Part shown: in pieces, positions 50,299 through 59,383 of the stretch | How the letters are laid out: each line of letters opens with the position of its first letter | Numbering within the stretch: the first letter of the stretch is position 1 | NCBI GenBank assembly: GCA_017307865.1 | Contig: JAFKGE010000034.1 | Coordinates: 1-64,000, forward strand | Reading direction: 5' to 3' | Length of the DNA stretch: 64,000 nt | From: Burkholderiales bacterium | Lineage (GTDB): Bacteria; Pseudomonadota; Gammaproteobacteria; Burkholderiales; Burkholderiaceae_C | The notes under the pieces: generated by a model | What the model was told of the DNA's origin: nothing | Database searches by the model: none | The model's input: the letters and a program-made list of their open reading frames with translations, nothing else | Translations under genes and position numbers: made by a program

Positions 50299-53200
50299 AT
50301 GCCAAGCGACTCCGACATCGACGAAGCGGCCCAAACCACAGCTCCCGAAGCCGCGCCGCCCGCCGCCGAGCCGACGCCGCCCGCGCGCCGCCCCTGGTGG
50401 TGGCGCTGGGGCCGGCGCCTGCTGTGGGCCGTGGGCGCATTGCTGCTGCTGTGGGGGCTGCTGTGGCTGGCGGTGCCGCCGCTGCTGCAGTGGCAGGGCC
50501 AGAAGATCGCCAGCGAGCAGCTGGGCCGGCCGGTGCGCATCGGCAAGATCGAGTTCAAGCCTTGGACGCTGGAGCTGACGCTGCACGACCTGGCCGTGGG
50601 CGGCCTGGCCGGCGCGCCCGACCAGCTGACGGTGGGGCGCATCTATCTGAATGCCTCGCTGGAGTCGCTGTGGCGCCTGGGCCCGGTGCTGGACGCGCTG
50701 CAGGTCGACGCCCCAGCGCTGCGCCTGACCCACGAGGGCGAGGGCCACTACGACATCGACGACATCCTGGCGCGGCTGACGGCCGGGCCGGCGCCCGCCC
50801 AGCCGTCCAAGCCGATGAACTTCGCGCTCTACAACATCGTGCTGCAGGACGGGCGCGTGGACTTCGACGACCGCGCCGTCGACCGCGTGCAGCAGCTGCG
50901 CGATCTGCGCCTGGCGCTGCCCTTCATCAGCAACCTGCCGAAGGCGCGCGAGGTCAAGGTGCTGCCGCAGCTGGCGTTCGATCTGAACGGCAGCCGCTTC
51001 GACTCGCAGGCCCAGGCGCTGCCCTTCGACGATTCACGCCAGACCGATGCCAGCCTGCAGATCGCCAAGTTCGACCTCAAGCCCTATCTGGGCTACCTGC
51101 CGGCCGGCCTGCCCCTGACGCTGCAGGCCGGCGTGCTGGACGCCGACCTGCGCCTGGCCTTCGAGCAGACGCCCCAGCCCGCGCTGCGCGTGACGGGCAG
51201 CGTGGCGCTCAGCGACGTCAAGGCGGCCGACCGGCAGGGCGCGCCGGCGCTGGCCTTCGACGCCCTCAAGCTGCAGCTGGCCGAGGCGCAGCCGCTGGCG
51301 CGCGCGCTGCACCTGGCCTCGGTCGAGCTCGTGAATCCCCAGGTGACCGCGCACCGAAGCGCCGACGGCCGGATCAACCTGTTGCCCACCGATGCTCCTG
51401 AAAAGGAAGCTGCTCGCGCAGACCGGGCGCCGGCCAAAGGCCAAAAAGACTTGAAAGAGTCGGCGGCGCCCCCCGCACCCTCCGCGTCGGCCGCGTCCGC
51501 CGCTGCCTCGGCTGCCTCGGCCCCCGCCAGCGCGGCCGCGCCGGCCGAGGCCGAGACTTTCAAGCTGCGCATCGACGAGCTGGCCGTGCACGGCGGCCGC
51601 GTCGACTGGCGCGACGACGCCACCGCCAGCGAGCACGCGCCGGCCGCCACTGCGCAGCTCGACAAGCTGGAACTGCAGGCCAAGGCCATCGCCTGGCCCA
51701 TGCAGCAACCGTTCGACTTCAAGGGTGGGGCTGCGCTGACTGGCGCCGTGGCCAGCGCGGCACCCGCCGCCCAGGCCGCCGCTTCCGTGGCCGAGCCCGC
51801 GCCGCGCCCGGCTGCCCGTGGCCGCAAGGCCCGATCGGCAACCCGTGGCAAGCCGAGCGCCAAGGCCCGGCCGCCGGCCGAGCCCAAGGCCCAGGCGGCC
51901 GCGCCCGCCCATGCCGGGCCGGCGTCGATCGCCTTCGAGGGCCGCGTCGGCGCCGCGCAGGGCGAACTCGGCGTGCAACTGGCCGGCGTGCCGCTGGCGC
52001 TGGCGGGCCCCTATCTGGCGCCTTACTTGGTGCCGCGCCTGGCTGGCACGCTGGGCGCCGACGCCCGCCTGCAATGGGCGTTGCCCCAGTCCAAAGGCGC
52101 CGCCGCGCCGCCCAGCTGGAGCGTGGTGGCCAAGCGCGTGCAGCTCGATCGGCTGCAACTGAGCGGCGAGGGCGCGCCCCAGCGGCGGCGCGGCGACACC
52201 ACGCCGGCCGACGAGCTGGCCCACGTCGACGCGCTGCAGCTGGCCGACGTGCAGCTCGACCCGCAGGCGCGCGCCGTCACCGTGGGGCGCCTGGCCGTGC
52301 AGGGCCCGCGCGTGCAGGTCGAGCGCGATGCGCAGCAGCACTTCATGTTCGAGCGCTGGCTGCGCCAGCCCGAGGGCAAGCCCACAAGCGAAGCCAAGAA
52401 GGCCGAGCCCAAGAGCGCCGAAACCGATGCACCCTGGGCCGTGCGCGTGAACGAGCTGGCCGTGGCCGACGGCACCGTGGGCTGGCGCGACGAGGCCATG
52501 GCGCGGCCGGTGCGCGCCGAGCTGACCGAGCTGAAGGTCGAGGCGCGCAAGCTGGACCTGGCGGGCCAGCAGCCGGCCGAGCTGCAGCTGAGCGCGCGCC
52601 TGGGCACCGGCCGCCGCTCGGGTGGCGAGCCGGGCCGCCTGTCCTGGAGCGGTCCCGTGACCTGGGCACCGGTGACCGCGCGCGGCGCCGTCGACGTGCA
52701 GCGTCTGCCGGTGCAGGCCTTCGAGCCCTATTTCGGCCAGCAGCTCAACATCCGCGTGCTGCGCGCCGACACCAGCTTCAAGGGCAAGGTGGACTTTGCC
52801 GAGACCGAGCGCGGCCCGCGCGTGCGCGTCGAGGGCAACGCGCGCGTCGACGAGCTGCGCACCTACAGCCAGCCGGGTACGGCCGTCAGCGCCGAGTCGG
52901 CCAAGCCGGCCGGCGCGCCCGCGTCCGGCGCCGCGCCCGCCTCGCAGGCGCCGCTGGCGCCCGTGGCGGCGCGCAGCGCCGGCGGCCTGGGCGACGAGCT
53001 GCTGAGCTGGAAGCAGCTGCGCCTGGACGGGCTGGACGTGGCGCTGGCGCCCGGCCAGGGGCCGCAGGTGAGCATCGGCAGCTCGCTGCTGTCCGACTTC
53101 TTCGCCCGCATCGTCATCGACCCCAGCGGGCGCATCAACCTGCAGGACATCGTCAAGTCCGACGGCAAGGCGGCGCCGGCCAGCACGTCGACAGCGGCGG

Positions 53201-54633
53201 CGCCGACGGCGCCCGCGGCCAACACCATGGTGTCGGGCGAATTCAACGCCACCGCCGTGACCGCCGCGCCCGCCGCGACGGTCGAGGTCAAGCCCGAGGC
53301 CAAGCCCGATCCGCTGGCGCCGGTCATCCACTTCGGCCCCACGCGCCTGGTCAACGGCCACATCGACTTCAGCGACCACTTCATCCGCCCCAACTACCGC
53401 GCCGACCTGACAGCGCTGGACGGCTCGCTGGGCGCCTTCAACTCGGTGGCGCCGGGCGGCGCGCCGCAGATGGCGCAGCTGGCGCTCACCGGCAAGGCCG
53501 AGGGCACGGCCACGCTGTCGGTGGACGGCCAGATCAACCCGCTGGCCGACCCGCTGGCGCTGGACATCCGCGCCAAGGTGAGCGATCTGGACCTGCCGCC
53601 GCTGTCGCCGTATTCGGTCAAGTACGCCGGCCACGGCATCGAGCGCGGCAAGCTCAGCATGGACGTGGCCTACAAGATCCAGCCCGACGGCCAGCTCACC
53701 GCCACCAACAAGCTGGTGCTCAACCAGCTCGAATTCGGCGAGCCGGTGGCCGGCGCGCCCGCCAGCCTGCCGGTGCAACTGGCCACCGCGCTGCTGGCCG
53801 ACAGCCACGGCGTGATCGACCTCGACCTGCCGATCAGCGGCTCGCTGAACGACCCGCAGTTTTCCATCGGCCCGATCATCGTCAAGGCCATCCTCAACCT
53901 GATCGGCAAGGCCATCACCGCGCCCTTCACCCTGCTGGCGCGCGCGCTGGGCGGCGGCGGCGCGGGCGGGCAGGACCTGTCGCAGGTGGCCTTCGCCCCC
54001 GGCAGCGCGCGCCTGAGCGTGCCGGCGCGCGCGCAGCTCGACAAGGTGGCCAAGGCCCTGGCCGACCGTCCGGGCCTGAAGCTGACGGTGGTCGGCAGCG
54101 CCCGCCTGGCGCCCGAGCTGGAAGGCGCCAAGCGCCAGCGCCTGGACGCGCTGGTGGCGGCCGAGCAGCGCAGCGAGGCCAAGACGTCCGCAGCCGCGCC
54201 CGCCGCGGCGGCCAGCACGCCGGCCTCGGCCGCCAGCGCGGCCGAGGCCGGGGCGGCGTCGATCGCCGATTCGCCCGAATACCCCACGCTGCTCAAGCGC
54301 CTGTACCGCCGCGCCGACATCCCCGACAAGCCGCGCAACATGCTCGGCATGCAGCGCGACATCCCGGTGGCCGAGATGGAGCGCCTGCTGATGGCGCACA
54401 TCGACATCGGCGAAAGCGCCATGCGCCAGCTGGCGGTGCAGCGCGGCGTCGCCGTCAAGGAATATCTGGCCGGCAAGGGCGTGGCGACCGATCGCCTGTT
54501 CCTGGGCGCCGCGCAGACGCAGGGCCAAGGCCAGGCGCCGACCGAGGCCGCGCCCGCTGCCAGCGCCCCGGCCGACGCGGGCGCCGCCAAGTCCTGGGTG
54601 CCCCACGCCGAGTTGAGCCTGGGCATGAACTGA
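50299..54633 (+). CDS. AsmA-like/DUF748 inner-membrane protein
   Basis: 1444 aa from ATG 50299. One N-terminal helix WGRRLLWAVGALLLLWGLLWLAVPPLL; the following LGRPVRIGKIEFKPWTLELTLHDLAVG is the AsmA/DUF748 start. Repeated beta-rich segments and long Ala/Pro linkers follow. The end resembles an OmpA-type fold: LSQVAFAPGSARLSVPARAQLDKVAKAL. Proteins of this group bridge the periplasm in lipid transport. A dispersed-repeat copy (E) lies in the first linker region. Confidence 0.85.
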   Translation: MPSDSDIDEAAQTTAPEAAPPAAEPTPPARRPWWWRWGRRLLWAVGALLLLWGLLWLAVPPLLQWQGQKIASEQLGRPVRIGKIEFKPWTLELTLHDLAVGGLAGAPDQLTVGRIYLNASLESLWRLGPVLDALQVDAPALRLTHEGEGHYDIDDILARLTAGPAPAQPSKPMNFALYNIVLQDGRVDFDDRAVDRVQQLRDLRLALPFISNLPKAREVKVLPQLAFDLNGSRFDSQAQALPFDDSRQTDASLQIAKFDLKPYLGYLPAGLPLTLQAGVLDADLRLAFEQTPQPALRVTGSVALSDVKAADRQGAPALAFDALKLQLAEAQPLARALHLASVELVNPQVTAHRSADGRINLLPTDAPEKEAARADRAPAKGQKDLKESAAPPAPSASAASAAASAASAPASAAAPAEAETFKLRIDELAVHGGRVDWRDDATASEHAPAATAQLDKLELQAKAIAWPMQQPFDFKGGAALTGAVASAAPAAQAAASVAEPAPRPAARGRKARSATRGKPSAKARPPAEPKAQAAAPAHAGPASIAFEGRVGAAQGELGVQLAGVPLALAGPYLAPYLVPRLAGTLGADARLQWALPQSKGAAAPPSWSVVAKRVQLDRLQLSGEGAPQRRRGDTTPADELAHVDALQLADVQLDPQARAVTVGRLAVQGPRVQVERDAQQHFMFERWLRQPEGKPTSEAKKAEPKSAETDAPWAVRVNELAVADGTVGWRDEAMARPVRAELTELKVEARKLDLAGQQPAELQLSARLGTGRRSGGEPGRLSWSGPVTWAPVTARGAVDVQRLPVQAFEPYFGQQLNIRVLRADTSFKGKVDFAETERGPRVRVEGNARVDELRTYSQPGTAVSAESAKPAGAPASGAAPASQAPLAPVAARSAGGLGDELLSWKQLRLDGLDVALAPGQGPQVSIGSSLLSDFFARIVIDPSGRINLQDIVKSDGKAAPASTSTAAAPTAPAANTMVSGEFNATAVTAAPAATVEVKPEAKPDPLAPVIHFGPTRLVNGHIDFSDHFIRPNYRADLTALDGSLGAFNSVAPGGAPQMAQLALTGKAEGTATLSVDGQINPLADPLALDIRAKVSDLDLPPLSPYSVKYAGHGIERGKLSMDVAYKIQPDGQLTATNKLVLNQLEFGEPVAGAPASLPVQLATALLADSHGVIDLDLPISGSLNDPQFSIGPIIVKAILNLIGKAITAPFTLLARALGGGGAGGQDLSQVAFAPGSARLSVPARAQLDKVAKALADRPGLKLTVVGSARLAPELEGAKRQRLDALVAAEQRSEAKTSAAAPAAAASTPASAASAAEAGAASIADSPEYPTLLKRLYRRADIPDKPRNMLGMQRDIPVAEMERLLMAHIDIGESAMRQLAVQRGVAVKEYLAGKGVATDRLFLGAAQTQGQGQAPTEAAPAASAPADAGAAKSWVPHAELSLGMN
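51396..51456 (+). repeat. dispersed AGCTGCT repeat, copy E, inside a coding region
   Basis: Within the AsmA-like gene: AAGCTGCTcGCGC, then GGGCGCCGGCCAAAGGCCAAAAAG, ACTTGAAA. Translates in frame as a linker (EAARADRAPAKGQKDLKE). Weaker match, so insertion and amelioration are inferred. Confidence 0.5.
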
Positions 54634-54755
54634 CGGCCCTGCCGATCAGGGCGACGGAAAACAGGTTCTCGCACCGCACTTCATTGCAGCGACAATAGGC
54701 GGTTTCGGCGCGCGCCGCGTGGGCGCGCCCGCGTCCACCGTTGACTTTCAAGCGC

Positions 54756-57749
54756 ATGTTTCCCTTCACCCGCGACCCCAAAGACCCGCAACCCGCCGCC
54801 GAGGCCGCCGCGCCCGCGCCCAAGGCGCCCGAGGCGCATCCGCTCGACGCACTGACCAGCGGCGTGTTCTCCGCCGCCACCTCGGGCGAGCGCGCCCAGC
54901 GCGTGCGCGACTGGCTGGCCACCGAGCCCGAGCCGGCGCAGATGCAGGAGGTGTTCAAGGAGCTGTCGGCCAAGGACAAGGGCGCCGCCAAGGCGCTGCG
55001 CGAAAAACTCGACGAACTGCGCCGCGCGCGCGAGCAGGACACCGTGGCCGCCGAATGGCAGGCCAAGGCCCAGGCCCTGCTGGACGCCGCGCGCCTGAAC
55101 ATCGCCGACGCCCTGGCCTGGCAGCGCGACGCCGCCAAGGCCGGCGCGCCGCTGTCGCGCGAGCCGCTGGCCGGCCTGCGCACGCAGCTGGTCGAGCGCA
55201 TCAAGGCGGTCGAGGACCTGCAGCAGCGCGTGATGGTGCAGCGCGAGGCCGCGGCCCTGCTGGCGCAACGCATCGAGCTGCTGTCCACCAAGCCCTGGGC
55301 CGAGGCCCAGCAGCAGCAGGACGCGCTGCAGGCCGACGTGACGCACTGGCAGGCCCAGGCCGCCGCGCTGCAGGCCGACGGCCAGTGGCCCAGCGTGGAC
55401 ATGCGCTTTCCGCCCCAGCTGGAGGCCGCGCAAAGCCAGTTGAACGCGGTGTGGAGCGCCTTCGTGCCGGCGCTGGCGCAGGCCGTGGCCGCCGCGCAGG
55501 ATGCCGCCGCGCCGCTGCCGCCCGTGCCCCTGTGGGCCGACGAGCTGCGCGCCGCGCGCGGCGAGGCGCCGGTGGCCGAGGCCACGCCCCCCGCGCCGGC
55601 CAAGCCGCGCGTCGACCCCGAGCAGCGCCAGGCCGCCACCAAGGCGGTCGAGGCCGGCGTGATGCTGCTGGAGCAGGCGGTGGCTGCCGGCCACAGCAAG
55701 AACATGAACAGCGCCACCCAGGCGCTGCGCCAGTCGCTCAAGACCAACGGGCGCCTGATCGACGAGGCGCTGGAGGCACGCGTGCACGCCGCCCTGGTGT
55801 CCGCCGGCGAGCTGGGCGGCTGGCAGCGCTGGAGCGCCGACAAGGCGCGCGAGCAGCTGGTGGCGCGCGCCGAGGCGCTGCTGGTGCCGCGCAAGCCGCG
55901 GCGCGAGGCGCCGGCCGGGGCCCCGGCCGCAGCGGCCACGGCCGAAAGCCCGGTCGAGACGCCCACCGAAAGCGCCGCCAACGTCGTCGAGGCTCCTGCG
56001 GCGCCCGTCGCCGAAGCGCCTGTCGAGGCGGTGGAGGCCGCGCCCGAAGTGCCGGCTGCCGCGGCCGAGCCGATCGCCGCCGATACCGTTGCGTCCGATG
56101 CGAGCGCTTCCGATGCGCCTGCCGAGCCCACCGCCCCAGCCGCCGCCGCCCAGCCCGCCGAAGAGCTCGTCCCCGCCATGGGCGGGCGCAAGCTGCAGGA
56201 CGCGATCCGCAAGCTGCGCGAGGAGTGGAAGACCGCCGACCAGGGCGGCCCGCCCAACCATGCGCTGTGGAAGCGCTTCGACCGCGCCTGCAACGCCGCG
56301 CACAAGTTCGTCGACGCCTGGCTGGAGCAGGTGCGCGCCGAGTCGGCCCAGCACAAGGCGCAGCGCCAGGCGCTGATCGACGAGGTCAAGGCCTGGGGCG
56401 CGGCGCAGCAGGCCGCGGCCACCACCGACTGGAAGGCCATGGGCCGGCAGATTCACCAGTTTTCCGAGCGCTGGCGCAATGCCGGCCATCTGGCCGAAAA
56501 GGCCTACACCGAGCTGCAGGCGCAGTGGAAGGCCGCCATCCACCAGGCCGCCGCGCCGCTGGAGGCCGAACAAAAGGCCAGCACCGCGCGCCGCCAGGCG
56601 CTGATTGCCGAGGCCGAGCAACTGGGCGCCGCGCCGCAGCTGCGCATCGACGCCGTGCGCGCGCTGCAGCAGCGCTGGCAGGCCGAGGCGCAGGCCGTGC
56701 CGCTGGAGCGCCGCCACGAGCAAAAGCTGTGGGACGCCTTCCGCAAGCCGATCGACGAGGCCTTCAACCGCAAGAGCGCCGAGCGCGAGCAGCAGCAGGC
56801 GGCCCTGAGCGCGCACGACCGCGCCGTGCTGGAGGCCGCCAAGGCGCTCGAAGCGGCCAACGCCAGCGGCGACGCGCAGCGCATCCGCGCCGCCATGGCG
56901 CAGCTGGAGGCCGCCACGCGCGGCCAGGCCGCGGCGGCACCGTCTGAACAAAATACGGCTGCAGCGCCCGCCGATCAAGCGTCAGCAGCTCCTGAAAACG
57001 AAGCAAGCGACACGCCCCCGGCCGCCGATGCCGAGGCCGCCGCAGCCCCGGCGCCGGCGCCCAAGCCCGCCAAGCCGCTGATCGCCATGCGTGGCGACGA
57101 CCGGCCCGGCGCCAAGAAGGCCGAGGCGCCCGCGGCGCGTGGGCCGGGCCGCTTTGGCGACCGTCCCGGCGGGCGCGACGGCGCGCGTGGCGGCCCCGGC
57201 CGCGGGGACCGCTTCGGTGATCGGCGCGAAGGTGGCCGCTTCGGCGATCGCAACGACCGCGGACCGCGCGAAGACCGTGGCCCGCGCCTGGGCGACGCCG
57301 CCTTCCGCGCGCAGCGCGACGCGGTCGACAACGCGCAGGCGCAGCTACGCAAGCTGGCGGCGCAGGCCCATGGCGAGGCGCTGACCCAGCTGCTGGGCGC
57401 CTGGCAGCAGCGCCAGCCCGATCAGGTGCCCAGCGCGCAGGAGCTGGGCCGCGCCGTCAGCGCCAGCGTGCGCGGCAACTGGGCGCAGGCCGTGGGCAGC
57501 GGCGCCGGTGATGCTGGCAAGGCCGACGAGGCCCTGCTGCGCCTGGAGATGGCCGCCGAGGTGCCCACCCCGGCCGACCAGCTGGCCGCGCGCCGCGCAC
57601 TGCAACTGCAACTGCTGACGCGCCGCAACGACCCCGCGCCCGCTGAAACCTGGGCGCTGGACACCGCCACCGTGCTGGCCAGCGCGCACGACGACGCGCA
57701 CGCGCGGCGTCTGCAAAACGCGCTCAAGACGCTGCTGCGCAAGGGCTGA
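54756..57749 (+). CDS. DUF349 repeat protein with RGG-like tail
   Basis: 997 aa from ATG 54756. DUF349 blocks occur in the helical regions: LREEWKTADQGGPPNHALWKRFDRACNAAHKF and QLRIDAVRALQQRWQAEAQ...EQKLWDAFRKPIDEAFNRK. Ala/Glu-rich coiled coil otherwise. Residues about 795-855 are a disordered RGG/FGDR stretch (GRFGDR, GDRFGDRREGGRFGDR). Function unknown; RNA binding is plausible. Confidence 0.85.
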   Translation: MFPFTRDPKDPQPAAEAAAPAPKAPEAHPLDALTSGVFSAATSGERAQRVRDWLATEPEPAQMQEVFKELSAKDKGAAKALREKLDELRRAREQDTVAAEWQAKAQALLDAARLNIADALAWQRDAAKAGAPLSREPLAGLRTQLVERIKAVEDLQQRVMVQREAAALLAQRIELLSTKPWAEAQQQQDALQADVTHWQAQAAALQADGQWPSVDMRFPPQLEAAQSQLNAVWSAFVPALAQAVAAAQDAAAPLPPVPLWADELRAARGEAPVAEATPPAPAKPRVDPEQRQAATKAVEAGVMLLEQAVAAGHSKNMNSATQALRQSLKTNGRLIDEALEARVHAALVSAGELGGWQRWSADKAREQLVARAEALLVPRKPRREAPAGAPAAAATAESPVETPTESAANVVEAPAAPVAEAPVEAVEAAPEVPAAAAEPIAADTVASDASASDAPAEPTAPAAAAQPAEELVPAMGGRKLQDAIRKLREEWKTADQGGPPNHALWKRFDRACNAAHKFVDAWLEQVRAESAQHKAQRQALIDEVKAWGAAQQAAATTDWKAMGRQIHQFSERWRNAGHLAEKAYTELQAQWKAAIHQAAAPLEAEQKASTARRQALIAEAEQLGAAPQLRIDAVRALQQRWQAEAQAVPLERRHEQKLWDAFRKPIDEAFNRKSAEREQQQAALSAHDRAVLEAAKALEAANASGDAQRIRAAMAQLEAATRGQAAAAPSEQNTAAAPADQASAAPENEASDTPPAADAEAAAAPAPAPKPAKPLIAMRGDDRPGAKKAEAPAARGPGRFGDRPGGRDGARGGPGRGDRFGDRREGGRFGDRNDRGPREDRGPRLGDAAFRAQRDAVDNAQAQLRKLAAQAHGEALTQLLGAWQQRQPDQVPSAQELGRAVSASVRGNWAQAVGSGAGDAGKADEALLRLEMAAEVPTPADQLAARRALQLQLLTRRNDPAPAETWALDTATVLASAHDDAHARRLQNALKTLLRKG
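56945..56998 (-). repeat. dispersed AGCTGCT repeat, copy F, inside a coding region
   Basis: Minus strand: AGGAGCTGCTgaCGCTTGAT, GGGCGCTGCAGCCGTATTTTG. Lies in frame in the DUF349 gene, in a linker reading QNTAAAPADQASAAPENE. Same family as copies A-D in gaps. Confidence 0.55.
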
Positions 57750-57782
57750 AAACCACTCGCCGCCGCTGTGCGGCGCGGCATG

Positions 57783-57820
57783 AAAAAACCCGCACGGCCT
57801 TGCAGTTGTGCGGGTTTTTT
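57783..57820. terminator. bidirectional rho-independent terminator
   Basis: Arms AAAAAACCCGCAC and GTGCGGGTTTTTT around a 12-nt loop, 34 bp after the DUF349 stop. Second island begins just downstream. Confidence 0.88.
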
Positions 57821-57944
57821 GAATGTGGTGCCGGGGCCGCAACCGCATTCAAGCCCGCAACCCGCATGAATGCTAGGCCCGTGGCGCGCTGGTGCAAAAT
57901 GTGCCCCCAAATATGCCCCCAACCTTGCTTCGGTGCGCCCCATC

Positions 57945-59150
57945 ATGAAACTGTCCGATGTTGCCTTGCGAACCCTGACCGCCCCCGGCAAGCACTTCGA
58001 CGGGGCGGGGCTTTATCTGGAAGTGACCCCGGCCGGTGGGCGCTACTGGCGCTTGAAGTACCGGCACGCCGGCAAAGAAAAGCGCCTGGCGCTGGGCGTC
58101 TATCCGCAAGTGAGCATCAAGGACGCCCGCACCCGCGCCGCCGATGCGCGCCGCCTGCTGGCCGCCGGCACCGACCCGGGCGCGCAGCGCAAGGCCGACA
58201 AGCTGCAGGCCGCGCACGATGCGCGCAACACCCTGCAGGCCGTGGCCGCCGAATGGATGAAGCACCAGGCCGGCCGCTGGACGCCCGACACTGCCGCGCG
58301 CATCCGCCGATCCTTGGAGATGCACGTCTTCCCCGTCTTGGGCGCGCTGCCGCTGGCCAGCATCCGCCCGGGCGACGTGCAAGCCGCCGTGAAGGCGACC
58401 GAGGCCACCGGCGCAGGCGACACCGCCGGCCGTGTGTTGCAGCGCGTGAAGGCCGTCTATCGATGGGCCGTGATCCATGAGCGCATCGCCACAAACCCGA
58501 TGCTCGATCTGGTGCCCGGCGAGCTGCTGAAACCGCGTGACGTCGCCAGCCGCGCCGCGCTGCCCGAGCGGGCATTGCCCGCCTTCCTGGCCGCGCTGTC
58601 CGCCTACGAAGGTGACGCCGGCACCGTGCACGCGCTACGCCTGCTGATCCTGACCGCCGTTCGCCCCGGCGAGCTGCGCGGGGCGCGCTGGGTAGAGTTC
58701 GACCAGGCCGCCGCGCTTTGGGTGATCCCTGCCGAGCGCATGAAGATGCGCGCCGAACACCGCGTGCCGCTGTCCGCGCAGGCCCTGGCCGTGTTGCAGG
58801 CGCAGCAAGCCCTGTCCGGCGGGTATGAGCTGGTGTTTCCAAGCCCCTACTACCCCGGCAAGCCAATCAGCGAAAACACCCTGAACGGCGCCCTTGCCCG
58901 CCTGGGCTTCAAGGGGCAGGCCACCGCCCACGGCTTCCGGGCGCTGTTTTCCACCGTGGCCAATGAAGCCGGGTGGGATGGCGACGTCATAGAGCGCCAG
59001 CTCGCCCACGTGGAGCGCAACAAGGTACGCGCCGCCTACCACCGCAGCACCTACACCAGCGAGCGCGCCCGCTTGATGCAGTGGTGGGGCGACTACATCG
59101 ATGCACGCGAGCGGGGCGCGCCCGTGGTGCCCATCTTCCGCAGCGCCTGA
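57945..59150 (+). CDS. P4-type tyrosine recombinase / integrase (first of two)
   Basis: 401 aa from ATG 57945. DUF4102-like arm domain GKHFDGAGLYLEVTPAGGRYWRLKYRHAGKEKRLALG; catalytic Arg in LTAVRPGELRGARW, TAHGFRALFSTV, LAHVERNKVRAAYHRSTY with the tyrosine. Directly after the terminator of the core DUF349 gene, the likely insertion site of the element. A second integrase follows on the same strand. Confidence 0.92.
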   Translation: MKLSDVALRTLTAPGKHFDGAGLYLEVTPAGGRYWRLKYRHAGKEKRLALGVYPQVSIKDARTRAADARRLLAAGTDPGAQRKADKLQAAHDARNTLQAVAAEWMKHQAGRWTPDTAARIRRSLEMHVFPVLGALPLASIRPGDVQAAVKATEATGAGDTAGRVLQRVKAVYRWAVIHERIATNPMLDLVPGELLKPRDVASRAALPERALPAFLAALSAYEGDAGTVHALRLLILTAVRPGELRGARWVEFDQAAALWVIPAERMKMRAEHRVPLSAQALAVLQAQQALSGGYELVFPSPYYPGKPISENTLNGALARLGFKGQATAHGFRALFSTVANEAGWDGDVIERQLAHVERNKVRAAYHRSTYTSERARLMQWWGDYIDARERGAPVVPIFRSA

Positions 59151-59383
59151 GCCCGGCACACCGCCGCCGGGTACACCATCCGCACGGGGCCGCAAGGCCC
59201 TTTTTTCATTTCAGGATGACTCCAGCACCGAACTTTGCTGGACTACGCCGAAGCCCGATACAGCAGGTTTATCAATAACTTAGGCGCGTTCATCATATGC
59301 CGGTGCTTTCTGAAACCTGACCCGGCTTGTGTCCTCATGGCTCCCATGTGGCCCCTGCAAAACGGGTCTTTCAAGGAGTCATC
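59151..59383. other. gap between the two integrase genes
   Basis: 233 bp. AT-richer than the surroundings, probably with the second integrase promoter and possibly an attachment core. No gene, no clear repeat to the first integrase's upstream region. Confidence 0.3.

Noticed and set aside
51034-54606. 1190-aa minus-strand frame opposite the AsmA-like gene
   Set aside because: High-GC shadow: Leu/Arg/Gly-rich with no domains, while the plus strand shows AsmA-like structure.
57945-59150. XerC/D chromosome-dimer recombinase
   Set aside because: DUF4102-like N-terminus and length indicate a P4-type island integrase.
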